A DNA stretch of 64,000 bases from Mikania micrantha (Eukaryota; Streptophyta; Magnoliopsida; Asterales; Asteraceae): positions 122,575,404 through 122,639,403 of the forward strand of contig CM018691.1 of assembly GCA_009363875.1 (NCBI GenBank), in the 5' to 3' direction. A program made the translations under genes and the position numbers. Positions 1-13,062 of the stretch are shown here, one piece after another (positions within the stretch are counted from its first letter, which is position 1; every line of letters starts with the position of its first letter). Under the pieces are notes generated by a model. It had not been told where the DNA came from and searched no databases. It saw only the letters and a list, made by a program, of their open reading frames with translations.

Positions 1-2517
1 ACCCTAGGAATTGTCGCACCTCAGTCGGAGTCTTGGGTGCTGTCCAGTTCTTAATGGCTTCAATCTTGGCTGGGTCTACGTGTATCCCTTTCTCATTCAC
101 TACGTGTCCAAGAAACTGAACTTCGCGAATCCAAAAATCGCACTTGGAAAATTTTGCGTATAGTTGTTCCGTCTTCAGCAGTTCCAAGACACGTCTTAAG
201 TGATCGGCATGTTCTTCTTGAGTCTTGGAATATATCAGGATATCATCAATAAATACGATTACGAACTTATCGAGATACGGCTTACACACCTGATTCATGA
301 GATCCATGAATACTGCCGGTGCATTGGTCAGCCCAAACGGCATAACCAGAAACTCATAATGTCCGTACCGTGTTCTGAAGGCTGTCTTCGGTATATCCTC
401 ATCTTGTATTCTCAGTTGGTGGTATCCGGATCTTAAATCGATCTTCGAATAGTAGCTCGACCCTTGCAGTTGGTCAAACAGATCGTCTATTTGAGGTAAA
501 GGGTATCGATTCTTGATCGTTACCTTATTCAGCTCCCGGTATCGATGCACATACGGAATGATCCGTCCTTTTTCTTCACAAACAGGACCGGTGCTCCCCA
601 AGGTGAGAAGCTCGGTCGGATAAATCCTTTATCTAACAACTCTTGCTGTTGATTAGATAGTTCCTGCATTTCTGTAGGAGCCAATCGGTATGGCGCCTTA
701 GCTATCGGTGCTGCTCCTGGCGTTAGATCTATCTGGAACTCCACTTGTCGTGGTGGTGGTAGTCCCAGTAGGTCGTCTGGAAAGACTTCTGGAAAATCGC
801 GAACAACCGCGATGTCTTCGATCTTCCGCTCCTTCTTTGGTTGTTCATTGATAAGGGCCAGGATAGCAGTGTATTCTTTCTTCAGGTACTTGCTTGCCTT
901 CATACAGGACATGACGTTTAGCGGTATTCCGCGCCGTTCTCCCTGGATTGAGATCTGCTCTCCACTTGGCAACGTAATTCGTACAATCTTCTCGTTACAC
1001 ACAATCTCAGCATGGTTTGCAGATAGCCAATCCATTCCAATCACCACGTCGAAGCTCCTGAGAGTTACCGGCATCAAGTCAATCGTCAGTTGGTGATCTG
1101 CTAGTATTAGCACACACCCTTTGATGATATGTTGGGTTTCGATCAGCTTGCCGTCCGCTAACTCTGCGGTGTACTTATGGTCTAGTGGTGTTGGGGTCAT
1201 ATTAAGCAATTTACTAAAGTCGCTAGAGATAAAACTCCTATCGGCACCGGTATCAAATAATATACTAGCATAGACATTATTTAAAAGAAACATACCGGTG
1301 ACGACGTTGGGGTCATCTTTAGCTTCTCCCGAGCCAATCACAAAGGCTCGTCCTTTTGCTGCACCTCCTCCACCCTTTTTCAGTTGCGGGCAGTCCCTCC
1401 GAATGTGCCCCGGTTTACCGCATTCATAACACCCCTTGAGAGTGTTTTGGTTGTTGTTGTTGTTGGGGTTTGATCGGCACTCTTTGGCTATATGCCCATT
1501 TCTTCCGCAGTTGGTGCACTTAGCCCTCCTGCATGGGCCGAAGTGATGGAAGTTACAGGTGTTGCATTTTGGGCTGTTGCCCTGATATCCCCCTTTGCCT
1601 TGGATGCTTGGCTGGGTGGCAGTGAAAACTTTGGCAGGTGCTGGGCGATGCTGGGTTGGTTGTTGTGGTGAGAAGGTTCGATTGTTGTTGGGCTCCCACT
1701 TTCGCTTGGGTTCTTGGGGTTTCAGATGTTCACCCCTCTTAGGCAGTTTCCCTTGGGCTACCGCCTGGTCTGTCAACTTGTGGGCCAAGCGAATCAGTGG
1801 TTGGATGGTAGTGAGATCAGAAGCAGTCACCATACTTTGGATTTGCTCGGGCAATCCACTTATGAATTGCTCGATTTTCTTGTACTCCGGCGTCACCATT
1901 GCCGGGCATAGCTTGCACAATTCATGAAATCTAGTGCAGTATTTCTCGATTTCAGATCCCACCATTTTGTGCACCCAAAACTCTTCCTCAAGCTTCCTGA
2001 TCTCATCGTGTGGGCAGTATTCTTCGTGAAGCATTCTGGTGAATTCCTCCCACGGAATAGTGTTTGCAGTTTCAAGTCCGGGAGTCTGGACATGTGTATT
2101 CCACCAGGTGAGGGCAGGTCCCTCAAGAGTCCCGGTAGCATACTTTACTCGGTTCTCCTCCGAGCATTCAGCCATAGCGAAGACCGACTCCAGTTTTTCA
2201 ATCCAGCGGAGCAGTCCCACTGCTCCCTCTGTTCCTTGGAATTTGTGAGGGTGGCAACTCAGGAAGGCTTTAAACGAGCATCCCTTTGCCGCACCCCCTT
2301 GAGGTCCTGTGCATAAGAGTCCAAGGTCACGTGTTAGTGTCAGCGTTGTCTGTACTAAGTTAGTCATACCGCTATTAATGTCACTAGTCTTGCTGGCGTG
2401 ATGGTTTGCCTCGTATTCAGCAAGTACTTTGTTGACTCTACGTTCAACCATCATTTTGATTCTCGCCTCTTCGGCCTTACGTCTGAGGTTACGAGCATTG
2501 GGTCCCCTTCCAGACAT
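1..2517 (-). pseudogene. Ty3/gypsy element A, gag-pol (5' part, frameshifted)
   Basis: The polyprotein starts at an ATG at 2517 and runs leftward off the window. The readable 662-residue part has a retrotransposon gag domain (about residues 85-250), two CCHC zinc knuckles (CTNCGRNGHIAKEC and CYECGKPGHIRRDC), an aspartic protease active site (FDTGADRSF) and the beginning of reverse transcriptase ([14 protein letters not shown]). Near 536 the frame breaks inside the RT motif that begins CID: one base is missing compared with the homologues at 45000 and 57900. Beyond it, RT resumes in another frame ([10 protein letters not shown] and FIDDILIYS are recognisable) up to position 1. Domain order protease-RT places it in Ty3/gypsy; it is closest to elements B and C in this window. 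It is non-functional unless the missing base is a sequencing error. Confidence 0.9.
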
Positions 2518-2773
2518 GGTTCTATATGGAAAGGTTAGAATGTTAGTTAGCGTGAGTTAGAGTGTTAGCCAATTGTCATGTCAGAAGTCAAGTCAGATGT
2601 CATGTTAGCAATCAACCATAGTCAAAATGCAATAAATAAAGCAAACATCATTCTCATTAATAATAATAGCTTTGAGTACAATGATTTTCAAAATATAGTA
2701 ATAATACGAGTTGTACGAGCACATCCCGCTCGTTTAAGCAATGCAAAAAGAAATACAAGATAAAATAATCTAA

Positions 2774-3508
2774 CTAGTCGGAATCTATGGTGACATGCGA
2801 GATGTCACTATCAGCTCCGCCATCACCCTCAGCCTATTCGGGATCCTCATATGGATCCTCATCAAAGTCTCCCTCTTCGAGGTCATCGACCTCGAATTGG
2901 GGTCCATCCTCCGGTGGCGGCTCTACGATAAACTGTTCAGCCCATGCGTTTAGCATGGCATCACTAGCTAGAATCATCACGTGATTCTCCGCTATGTCGA
3001 CCCTATTCTCAGCAATACGCCCGTCACGCTCCTGCATGATATCCACCATTTGCCCGTGCTGGCTCATCAGCTGGGCCACCTAGACACGTAAGGTCTCCAC
3101 CTGCTCCTCCAATCTGTCGTTTCGCCTCTCAAGGCGATCGTTCTTCTCTCGAAGAACTCGGACCTCGTCCGATAACTCAGCGTTCCTTCTTGAATCACGT
3201 CGCGTAAAGGCAACGTGCGCCGCGAAGGCCCGCTCCAGGGGTGCGCCGAGTGGCGGTAGTCGTTGGCCGAAGGATGTGTCGCCAGGATATCTCAGCGGAG
3301 GTACTCGCTCTCCTACAATCCACTCCTGTATGATCATAGGAAGCCAACCCCAAAATCTATCACGAGTAGCCCGCCGAGCTCGTCTCTCCATCTCCTCGTC
3401 TACCTATGCCACGATGCTGTCAACCCTCCGTCGACTCTTCTCGGTCAGATCGTCCGTTACCGGGCGTTTCCCCGGGTTCCTCCTAACATCGTCATTGTTG
3501 TCGGCCAT
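2774..3508 (-). pseudogene. Accessory ORF upstream of gag, element A (three stops)
   Basis: An ORF lies between the primer-binding site and gag, starting with ATG at 3508 and ending at a TAG at 2774-2776. Three in-frame TAG stops break it, at 3404-3406, 3080-3082 and 2834-2836. The homologous copy at 38518-39252 reads CAG at the first two sites. The predicted product has a basic N-terminal part, a conserved block around RFWGW and EWIVGERVPP, a coiled-coil heptad region rich in Arg, Glu and Asn, and a very acidic C-terminus (DLEEGDFDEDP). I know no function for it. It is not gag: the gag ATG is separate at 2517. Confidence 0.7.
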
Positions 3509-3649
3509 CCTGTGAGTTTCAAGTTAGTAAACAACAGTTCAATAGTAGCAATAATAACATCAGTGTGCAAGTTCTATGTGTAGTGTCTAGAGTTGAGCAA
3601 TGGCTATAGTCTAAGTTCACTATATGAAAACCTAGTTCTCTATAACCAA

Positions 3650-3662
3650 GGCTCTGATACCA
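3650..3662 (-). other. Primer-binding site, element A
   Basis: Minus strand reads TGGTATCAGAGCC, complementary to the 3' end of plant initiator methionine tRNA. It lies 3 bases from the LTR edge at 3666, the normal place for the minus-strand DNA primer site, and fixes the element's orientation. Confidence 0.85.
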
Positions 3663-3665
3663 GTC

Positions 3666-6600
3666 TGTCACACCCCTAAATTCCCACTTGTGGCGTCAGT
3701 CCACGTGGGTGTGACGTGGCCAGGGTCACAGCTCATGGTCATATAGAACGACTCTATATGAGTTATACAATCACACGTTGTTGTAAAAAAAACATGTTTT
3801 CAAAGTAAAGCAGCGGAAATATAGTATACATCATAAGTAACCAATAGTTGCAGCGAAAAGATAAATTAATCAAAAATAGCGGAATAGCAATGTATTACAG
3901 CGGAAAATAAATTGTTTAAGACACAACATAGATTAAATTGTTTTAAAACATATCCAATGCACACAAAGCCTAGGACACGAGTCTATATGCGAGCCAGACT
4001 CCTTAGTGCTTCCTTGTGCGCATCCTAGCGTGTGCTCCATTTAGTTACCTGAGAATACATGCGAAAAGTGTCAACTAAAAAGTTGGTGACTTCACAGGTT
4101 TAGATAGACTGAAAAGTAAACAGATATATACTGGGCATGTTAAGTTTAGTTGTGGATCTACGATCCGTGGAGTGTGTCGGTTCATCTTACCGAAACTCGA
4201 TTGTTCCCGTTTGCCTCCGCGGGTCATCGCTGAACCCGACATCAACATCGAAATTACACTCGTTATGACCTCCAGTCAACATTGGTGCCGAGTGAGGATA
4301 GTTAAACCTAGTAGTACTACGTAATTACGACTCTTTTGTTATACAACTAACGGTAAGGATAAGTGAGGACTTTAAGCGATAATAGTTACACTTGAAAATG
4401 GTTTTCACAACATACCAGTCATATATCTAAAATAGTTGCAATGCAATTCTCACCCCATAAGTTTAGAAAAACAATTAAAGAGTAAAGTGGGGCTGTAAAC
4501 TTACCTGAGTTTGAGTAGAGATACCGTACGAAGGATTGAGTAGCTCACCGGCTAGCAGCTACCTATATCACATAGGTACTATGAGTTTGTGTTTACGTAC
4601 ACATGGGTCTCACAGGACCGTGTTAGCGTTTAACAACTCCTAGTTGTTGTGTGGGTCGTGTTGACCGTGTTTGATCTAACGACCCGTTGGTGACGGTTTT
4701 GATCAAGTGTTCGTGTAACGTGCGGTTTAGTGTCGTGTGATGTGTACGGATACCAAAGTTACTTTCGTGAGGAAACTTACTATTTATAGTAAGAGATCAT
4801 AGTAAGTTTCTATTTCAGGAAAGTTTCCTAATTAGGCATGTTATGCAAGAGATCATATTCCGGTTATACTAATATTCATATTTATTCTAAGTGAGCATGT
4901 TATCACAAAGCACATAGTTACACATAGCCGGTTTAGCATGTTTTGCGCGTAAAAGTTGCTATATTTAGAAAGTTACTAAAATAAGCATATTTCATCAAGT
5001 TTAACTACCAACATCAACTAAATATCATTATCCTAGTTCTAAGTAGACATTTAATCATAACCGTTATGACTCGCATGCTCCTATTCGCCAATTTGTAAAA
5101 TAAAGTTACTATTTATAGTAACTCTTGACAAATGAACACACATCATTCAATTAAGTCATAAAATCATCAATTTTTATCATAATTAATGTAACTAAGCATG
5201 TCATACATACAACATTTAACAATTTCATCATTTCTAGCAAATTTCACATCAAAAGTTTCTATTTATAGTAATATTCATAAACATCATACATTTGACACTT
5301 CTAACCATTCTAATACATCAATAACCATCACATTTAGTTTTAAAACATCATTTTAAGCATAACTTATGGATCTAACACATACATTAAGCCATTTCACCAA
5401 GAATCACAATCTTATAACATTAAAGTTACTATATTTAGCAATAATCCCCAAATGACCATTTCAATCATTCTAAACCTTGTAAATCATCACCAATAACACT
5501 TATAACAACATTTCATCATCAAATATCATGTCAACATACTTAGATCGTTCATGCATGTGGTCATAAGTGCCCATTTGATGATAAAATCAACATATAACTA
5601 CCTTATGCCATAAAAATCACCATGGATCATTACTAAATCACCAAATCAGTAGTAAGATTAAACAATAGCAGATCTAGACCATCAAAATTTCGTGACTAAA
5701 GTGGTGATGGTGATTCATGTGGCCAAAATGGCTTGCATGTGTGCTTAAAGGTGCACTACAAATAAAATGTCATTTAGTGGCACACGCTTTTAGTGGCATT
5801 TAACATTTGTGTCACTAATATATGGTTTAGTGGCACTTTTTGTGTGCCACATTTGTTTGACTCATACTTATAGTGACACTTATCATTAATGCCTTTAAAT
5901 TATAATTTTAATGGCACTTCAAGTATGCCACAATTAATCAATATACATTTTTGTGGTTTGAGTTATTAGAAAGCAACTCGATGAAGGAATCGGTTTTTTA
6001 TTGCTAAATTGTGCTCGTTTACCCCAATTTGAAACTGGTTTGGATCTGATTACGTTTAAGTGGTAATATGTGTAAATCCCTTATTGAACTTATACTTATA
6101 ATCGATGAAAGGTTTAGTGTTCAAATGTAATAAAGGAAACATGAGCTTATGAGTTTGTGTGTATTAAATATATAAGATGAAAGGTGAAGGGGTCATTTGG
6201 AAATTTTGAAATCAAATGCCTCCCAATTTGCCCTACTCGTCTCCTTCTCTTCTCTTTCACGAAAAACACAAAAACACAGATATACCCATGAATGTGTGCA
6301 ACCGAAAGAGAAATCAACAGGGAAGGAGACCAGTTCTTTGGCTGCTACGGTCATAGGTGGTCACACACTCATGTGAGACAAGGTATGTTCCCTATTGAAA
6401 ACACTCGACCTCATCCGGTTTGTTTCAACCCTTTTCTAATTTGTTCCCTGGTAGAAACAACCGGTGAAATCCGCGATTCATGCGGTAGTTACAGGTTCGA
6501 AGGGAGGCCAGGTGGCTGTAGGTTTCTGGAAACGTTGGAGTTCCCATTCTTGTGATTTTAGATGATGATAGGTTGTGAATGTATTACTGGCTACCATCCC

Positions 6601-9600
6601 CATGGTTGGGAAACCGACGTCTTGTGATCAAGCTCGCCTGACCCGACATTTATCATTCAAAAAAAAGCAGCCTTTTTTAATTTTAGTTTCCAGGCATGGG
6701 GGCTCCCGCTCTCCACCCCAATCCAGCCCCAATCTTTTAAGTGAGTTTAATTCCCATGAAAGTTGTTTTATTTTTGTTTCAATTTCAAATCATGACAAAC
6801 TAAATTGCTTCAGTTTTTTATCATTGTAAGAATAACCTGAAACAACTATAATAGGTATTAACTCTAGTTCATATTATCTAAATCTTTAGGAGGTACTAGA
6901 TTATCATCTGGTTTAAACCATATTAGTGTGCCTCATCACCTCATTGAAATGGAAAATTTAGGGCCTTCTTGCTGTGACTTATAGCTCAGCATTGTAGATA
7001 ATTGTTATCTGTTAACATGTTACACTGTTTGCTGCTGGATTTAACATGCAGCATTGCCCAAGCCATTCTTTGAGAAACTTCTTCTGCTTTGTTTGAGAAC
7101 AGCTTTTTGTATCTTGTCATGTCTGTCCAATCATACGAAAAATCAGTTTTCTCTTTCAGAATATACATTAGGAAGAAAAATGTGATAGCTGCCTACCTGT
7201 TAAATATGCTATGGTTATAATCATGGCCATTTGAGTTATGAGAAGTGATCATATTGGTAGAGTTGATTATTGCTCATGCAAATGTAATGGTTTATATATG
7301 AAATGCATTATGGGATGGGCCAATGATCAACATGCATCTCATGTAAATGGGGGCGTTGTATCAGTTATTTTCACCGAAAAACAATCTAATGTCAATACCT
7401 CAAGAGATATTGTTGATTGGATGATGCTACAAGATCTCCAGGAGTGAAGACCTGCATCAGTTTCACAGTCAAGTAAGTAACGAAATTTTGTGAGCCATTC
7501 AGCGTTTACGTTTTAGAGGATATTTGGTTTTTACTTGGACTAGTAGATAACCCTATTTTGTGTAATGATCTGACCACTCTTCTTTTGGTGTAATGATCTG
7601 ACTACTCTTCTTTTGGTATAGGAATGCATTTAATGAAATATTTTTGAGCTTTAGTTTACTTATTCACTGATTGGATGCAAATTTATTTTTTTTATACATA
7701 TAGAAGTGAGCATAGGCTCAAGGGTTTGCTGCCTAGGACTGAGTTTGCGCTTTTTTCTTTGTGTAAAAACTGGTAAAGTCGGGTAGTTTAAGAACAACCA
7801 CAAATAGTTTGTTATAGTGGGCATTAAATAGGAGACATGGAGGTGAGTGGGGCATGGTGAGTTTGTTAGTAATAGAGGGCTTCTTTTATTAAAATGAGAG
7901 ATATCCTTTGGCACCAGGCTGTCGTCGATAGTTTGAGTTTAGGGATATCCTACAACTGCCTGAATTTCTTATCTTTTAATATTAATTAATGGATTATGAG
8001 TTTTGTTAAAAAATATCCATGTATTTAAATAAACCATTATGAATTACTTTTTGGCCACATGGTTAGATATTGTTCTCATTAAAGCATAAATAAAGAGTGA
8101 AACCTACGTTATTAAAAGATAGCTTATAAACTGTAGGGAATTATGCATTTGAAAAGCTAATAAGCTCTGACTTGAAGATCAGGTTTAGGTTTTTAAATTT
8201 ATAAGAGAATAAGAACAATCTAACTTTCAAATTAATTCTTTTGTTAAGAAGCACAAATTCACAATTATTTTCAAATTGTAAGAAATTTTGTATGGAAACT
8301 TGGTTAAGAGGTAAAGAGATGACCATATCATGCATTTATAATATACAGCTTTTTTTTAAATATGCTTATGCTTCTTACTTATTTTCTTGATTAGACATCT
8401 TAGCTAAAGATTGATAATACTATTGTTGTTCATCTGATGTCAGGTAAGCCTAGAAAAATGGGCAGGTTGAGTTGGGTACTAACGGATGCAGGTCAGGATG
8501 GATACAGGTCAGAACGGGTTATCAGCAAAATCAGTTTGGGTTAAAATGAATTGTTTTAAAAAATAATTTTTTTTTTAAGTCAAAATGTGTTGGAATTAAA
8601 TAAATAGTTTATCAGGATAAATTTTAGTGATTTTTTCATCAAATATGTTATCAGCCATTCTTAAACATTTGAGTCCATTGCATTTACATAGTTTTTAGGT
8701 TACACATCTTGACCCGTTTTATGTCAAAGGGTTACCCACCTATTTCATTCTATAATGTTACCTATTTCAAGCCATTATATAATAATTGTTCACCAAACCA
8801 ATCTATTTGTTTTCATTTGAGTACAGATTGCCATCTCTAATGTCAGGTATTGATGTATATATTTTAGCATCTAGGAACTATTAATACATTTTAATTTCCA
8901 AACAGGTTCTTCTCATTTACACTTTTGATCACTAATTATTCTATCTGATGGAGCTAGTTGTTGTCTGATAAGAAAACTGGGGTTGAAGCTATATGAAAGT
9001 ATATGTATTTATGATAAATATATAATAGACTATAGCAACAACATGGTAAAAAATCGAGGTGCTTCATTTCCTGAACTTGTGTCATTTCTTGAAAATTTCC
9101 TCCACTTTTTTCTACCCTAATCAACATTCACGAGCGAATTCAGCCCTACTTCACAACGAAACTCAAGACATGAGGCTCGATGGCATTCAACCAAATCTTA
9201 TGTCCTCCGATCAGGGTCCTCTGACATTCAGGACTCTTGTTTCATAAACTGAAATTCACGCATTAGGGTCGACGACATCAGAATCCTCCGACTCTTGTAT
9301 CCTCCAATCGCTACTCTGGCAGTGCCACTGCGATTTGTGGGTTTTCTTCTTGAGTCCTTATTTCTATCTAGTTAAGGTAATTTGAGTTTGTTTTTTGACT
9401 TTAATTTTAATTTGTTAGTAGTTCGTGTTAGTAATTAGATATGCGTAAATTACACTAAAGCTTCTTTATATGGTTGATGATGGCAGGGTTGATATCATGA
9501 GAAGTTTTCGAGCGAAGTCATATAGCAGTGGAATTTTCATCAATTATTAAATTATGTGTGATGTGTAAACATTTGAAAACCAAAAGATGTTGCTTATTAC

Positions 9601-10891
9601 ATTGCTTTTGACATGTTTTGTATTATGCTTCGGATCAGACTTTTTAATGTTATTATTTACAATCTTATTCAACTATTATTTTATATTTATATTGCAAATA
9701 ATGCGTCATTGAGACAATGTTCTATACAACAATTTATAGGTAGTTTTTACCATCACAAAATTTAAGCTTCTAAAGGTATATTTATATTGTGGCAAATTAA
9801 AAGTGTCACTAAAACCAACATGGATATTTGACTAAGATTAGTTTTTAGTGGCAGAAAAAAAAGTGTCACTAAAAGTTCAAAAACTTTGTGTAGCACATTA
9901 AAAAAGTGCCGCTAAAAGGCTTTAGCGTCACCACTTCTAGTGGCACTTTTTTTGTGTGCCACACAATCTTCAAAGGGTTTCTAGTGGCATTTTTTTGGTC
10001 ATTTGAGGCACTTTTTGTATGCCATTATATGGCATTTTATTTGTAGTGGTGATTTTGGGCTATAATGGGTATAGATACTACCTCACAAGCTTCTCAAGGA
10101 TTGAGTTGAGGCTGTAGCAGGTCGTCAAGGCTCCAGGAGTGGCTGTGAATAGGTCCAAGCTTGACTAGGAAGAAGAGGTAGTGTTCTTGGAGCTTCCTCA
10201 AAGCTTTGATCTTCAAAGATGGCTTCCAAATGGGTTGATGATGCCTTCCAGGTGCTCCAATGGTGTATAACCGAGATAATAGTCGCCAAGTAGCTTCTGG
10301 GTTCGAGTATGATGAGTGTAGAGTGGCTTGTAATGATTTAGTCTTGGTTATATAAAGATTCTGCAAAAATAGACTCGTCGCGTAGCGCTATGATTAAAAT
10401 AATCATTCGGTTCCCGAAACACACCGCGTATCGCGATGGTGGAAGATATTCGGTCTTCGCGTACCGAGATGGATTTTGGAGAATTCAAATTCTCCCGCCT
10501 AGGCTTCGCGTACCGCGAAGGCCCAATTGGGTGCCCATCGCGTACTGCGATGGGTCTCGGCTGAGCCCAATAAGCCCAGTTTCATAGTTTTGAACCGATT
10601 TTCGCGAATTTTTCGGCTACGAACATCGTTGTGAGTATTGTTCTAACTAATTTAGGTTCTTTAGAACCTAAGTGTAGTGAAAGTGTGTTATGGTTTGATC
10701 CGTTCACCAACGTTCGTCATTCAAGACACGTGCAAGTGTTGTGCGATAATTCCTCGAATTATCGGTGCGTTTGAACTGTTGTGCCACGTGTCACACTAAA
10801 CATTTGTAATTCTAGTGCCACGTATGCAATAATAATAAACATTATTATTCAAAATAAAGTAAGGCTGACCTGGAAATTGCGAGGTGTCACA
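3666..10891 (-). repeat. 5' LTR of element A, split by CACTA-1
   Basis: The LTR starts with TGTCACACCCC next to the primer-binding site and ends with GGTGTCACA at 10891. Removing CACTA-1 and one 3-bp target duplicate leaves about 2,928 bp, close to the 2,936 bp LTR at 39410-42345, with which it shares both ends and many internal blocks. It contains recurrent hairpin-forming palindromes (for example 4776-4793 and 5104-5123) and a cluster of CG-rich palindromes at 10421-10555 near the U3 end. The matching 3' LTR lies left of the window. Confidence 0.85.
5754..10048. mobile_element. CACTA-1, non-autonomous CACTA (En/Spm) DNA transposon
   Basis: It begins CACTACAAATAAAATGTCAT and ends with the inverted complement (19 of 20 bases match). 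It is flanked by the 3-bp target duplication GTG (5751-5753 and 10049-10051), as expected for CACTA elements. Subterminal regions repeat the motif TAGTGGCAC in both orientations (5770-5930 and 9790-9990), typical of transposase-binding arrays. The 4.3 kb interior has no recognisable transposase: only short ORFs are open, for example at 6292-6555, and none looks like a known family. A 28-bp unit around TGTAATGATCTGA is tandemly duplicated near 7560-7620. Mobility would need a transposase supplied in trans. Confidence 0.9.
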
Positions 10892-12239
10892 CTAACCCAT
10901 TTCGTGCACATCCTAATCGTTTTGAAGAGCTAGAATCAGTTAACAAGTTACAAGGGCTTAAAAGGGACTAAACCCTAATTTGGCCGCACCTTCTCACTAG
11001 GATCACGATCGTTTGAGCTCGTTTCCACACGGATCCCTTGTAATTTCGTGTTCCTCTTGTTCCAATGATCGTTTTGACTACAAGATCTTCAAAATTGGTG
11101 GTGTTTTGGGTAGGTTGAGTGTTGATTTAAGGTAGAGACAGAGCAGAGAGAGAATCCGAAAATTGGAGGAGAGAGAGGGAGGAATCTGCAATGAATAAGG
11201 AGAGAGAAGATGATTTAGGGCTTTTATAGCCTGGGTGTGTCCGGGTGTGCTCGGTTTCATTTAAGCACGTCGTTTTCGTAATGTTTCGTAAACTTACGTG
11301 ATTTCATAAAAATAGAAGTTTTTAAATCTTTTTGAGTTGTAATTACTAATAAATATTCTAAATATCTTTTTATTATTTTTAAAGTTTCGAAAAAGTTTAT
11401 TTTCATCGTATCATCGGGTCGTATCGTTTTCGCGCGTATTCGTACAGATCGTCACCCGTACGAATACGACGACAACTTTACTTTCCGATTTGATTTTCTA
11501 ATTATAAGATATTGTTCAGAATGTTAAACTTACAAATATATTCGTGCGAATCCTCACCGACACAAAATACACTATTAGTTTAATATTCCCATAACGACAT
11601 CCGTTACAGTTTTAGTTTGGATATCCTCACATACGTTTATACATAATAATATCCTATCTAACATTCATGTGTGCTACCATTTCACAGTTTAGCATTATCA
11701 ACATGTCAGTATTGTGTTTTTGTGTGTTGTGTGTCAGCCCACCACCATTTCAATAAACCATGACCTGTGTCTTTGCCTATATTTAGTGATAGAATCTTAT
11801 CCTTTACCCTTTACAGACTCAAAAACAAAACCTCAGATTCTCCTCACCAAACCATATCACCGACATACTCATGATCAACCGAAGAAAGTTTATGTATAGG
11901 GCATACGTAGGAGTCGGTCGCAACCTATCCAGTTACCAGCCCACCACTTCTTCGATAGACCATGACCTATGCCCTTGCCTATATTTGGCGATAGAATCCT
12001 ACACTACTACCAATACCCTTGAACAAAATATATCATGCACGTTCCATCTGCAATAAACACTGTGGGTGCGTCTAGTTATATCATAACTAAACTTCCCCAT
12101 GGTTCATGCATGTCAACTATGCTTTCTCAAATAATGTAAATCAGTGTTCATATCACAAATGAAAGTTAAAACACTCAGTAGCATCAGGTGTTCTATCAAT
12201 AATAAAGTATGCGCAATTAGTAATTACCTGAAAATTAGT
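10892..12239. repeat. Degenerate LTR-like sequence, no gene
   Basis: No coding sequence is recognisable. The part from about 11230 to 11660 is an inverted, diverged copy of 13063-13600; both share the core CGTATTCGTACAGATCGTCA. A roughly 65-bp segment beginning CAGCCCACCAC occurs twice, near 11738 and 11937, about 200 bp apart. This looks like an old LTR next to the pol fragment at 12240-13060. Confidence 0.5.
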
Positions 12240-13060
12240 GATGTTACAACAATCCCATTTATATACAACCTTGCCAATTTATCATCCATGGTGAAGTTTT
12301 CATGCATTGGCATGAAATGAGCAGATTTGGTCAACCGAACGACGATGATCTAAATCGTATCTTACCCACCGGAAGTGCGGGGCATTTTGGTAATAAAATA
12401 CATTGATATTTGCTCCCACTTCCATTGCGGAATCTCAGGCTGTTCCAGTAAACCTGACGGTTTCTGGTGTTCCGCTTTCACCTTCGCACATGTTAGAAAC
12501 CTACCGATGTACTCGGCTACGTCTTTCTTCATTTCCGGCCACCCATAAAATCCCCGAAGATCCTGGTACATTTTATCGGTGCCTGGATGCACCGAGTATC
12601 GTGTCTTGTGCGTTTCATCAAGTATAAGTTTCCTCAATTCATATACTGCAGGAATCCACAAGCGATCCTGATAGTATATAACTCCATCTTGTTTGGTTTC
12701 GAATTGTCTCTCCGCTTCGCAGTCGAGCTCTTTCTTCAGGTTCCCCATCTCCACTGTCTGTTGTTGTGTTTGTATGATTCTGTCACGTAAGCTTGTCTGC
12801 ACCGTCATTCTCATTGCTCTTACGCGTAGGGGCTTGACTCGTTCCTTCTGGCTCAAGGCATCAGCTACGACGTTTGCCTTACCCAGATGGTACTTGATCA
12901 CACAGTCATAATTATTCAGAAGCTCAACCCAACGTCGTTGTCGCATGTTGAGTTCCTTCTTATCGAATATATGCTATAGACTCTTGTGCTCAGTAAATAT
13001 GGTATACTTAGTGTCATATAGATAATGTCTCCAAATCTTCAATGCGAAGACTACTACCCC
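12240..13060 (-). pseudogene. Ty3/gypsy pol fragment (RNase H to integrase)
   Basis: The minus strand encodes the RNase H C-terminal region ([15 protein letters not shown], then [11 protein letters not shown]), the integrase HHCC zinc finger (HPGTDKMYQDL followed by FLTCAKVK) and the start of the integrase core. A TAG near 12975 replaces the Gln codon of the motif SLQHIF, and more stops follow the integrase start below 12362. Neither gag nor RT is present. The fragment ends abruptly at both sides, by LTR-like sequence on the right and by unrelated sequence near 12240. It is a dead remnant, related to but distinct from elements A and B. Confidence 0.85.
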
Positions 13061-13062
13061 CA

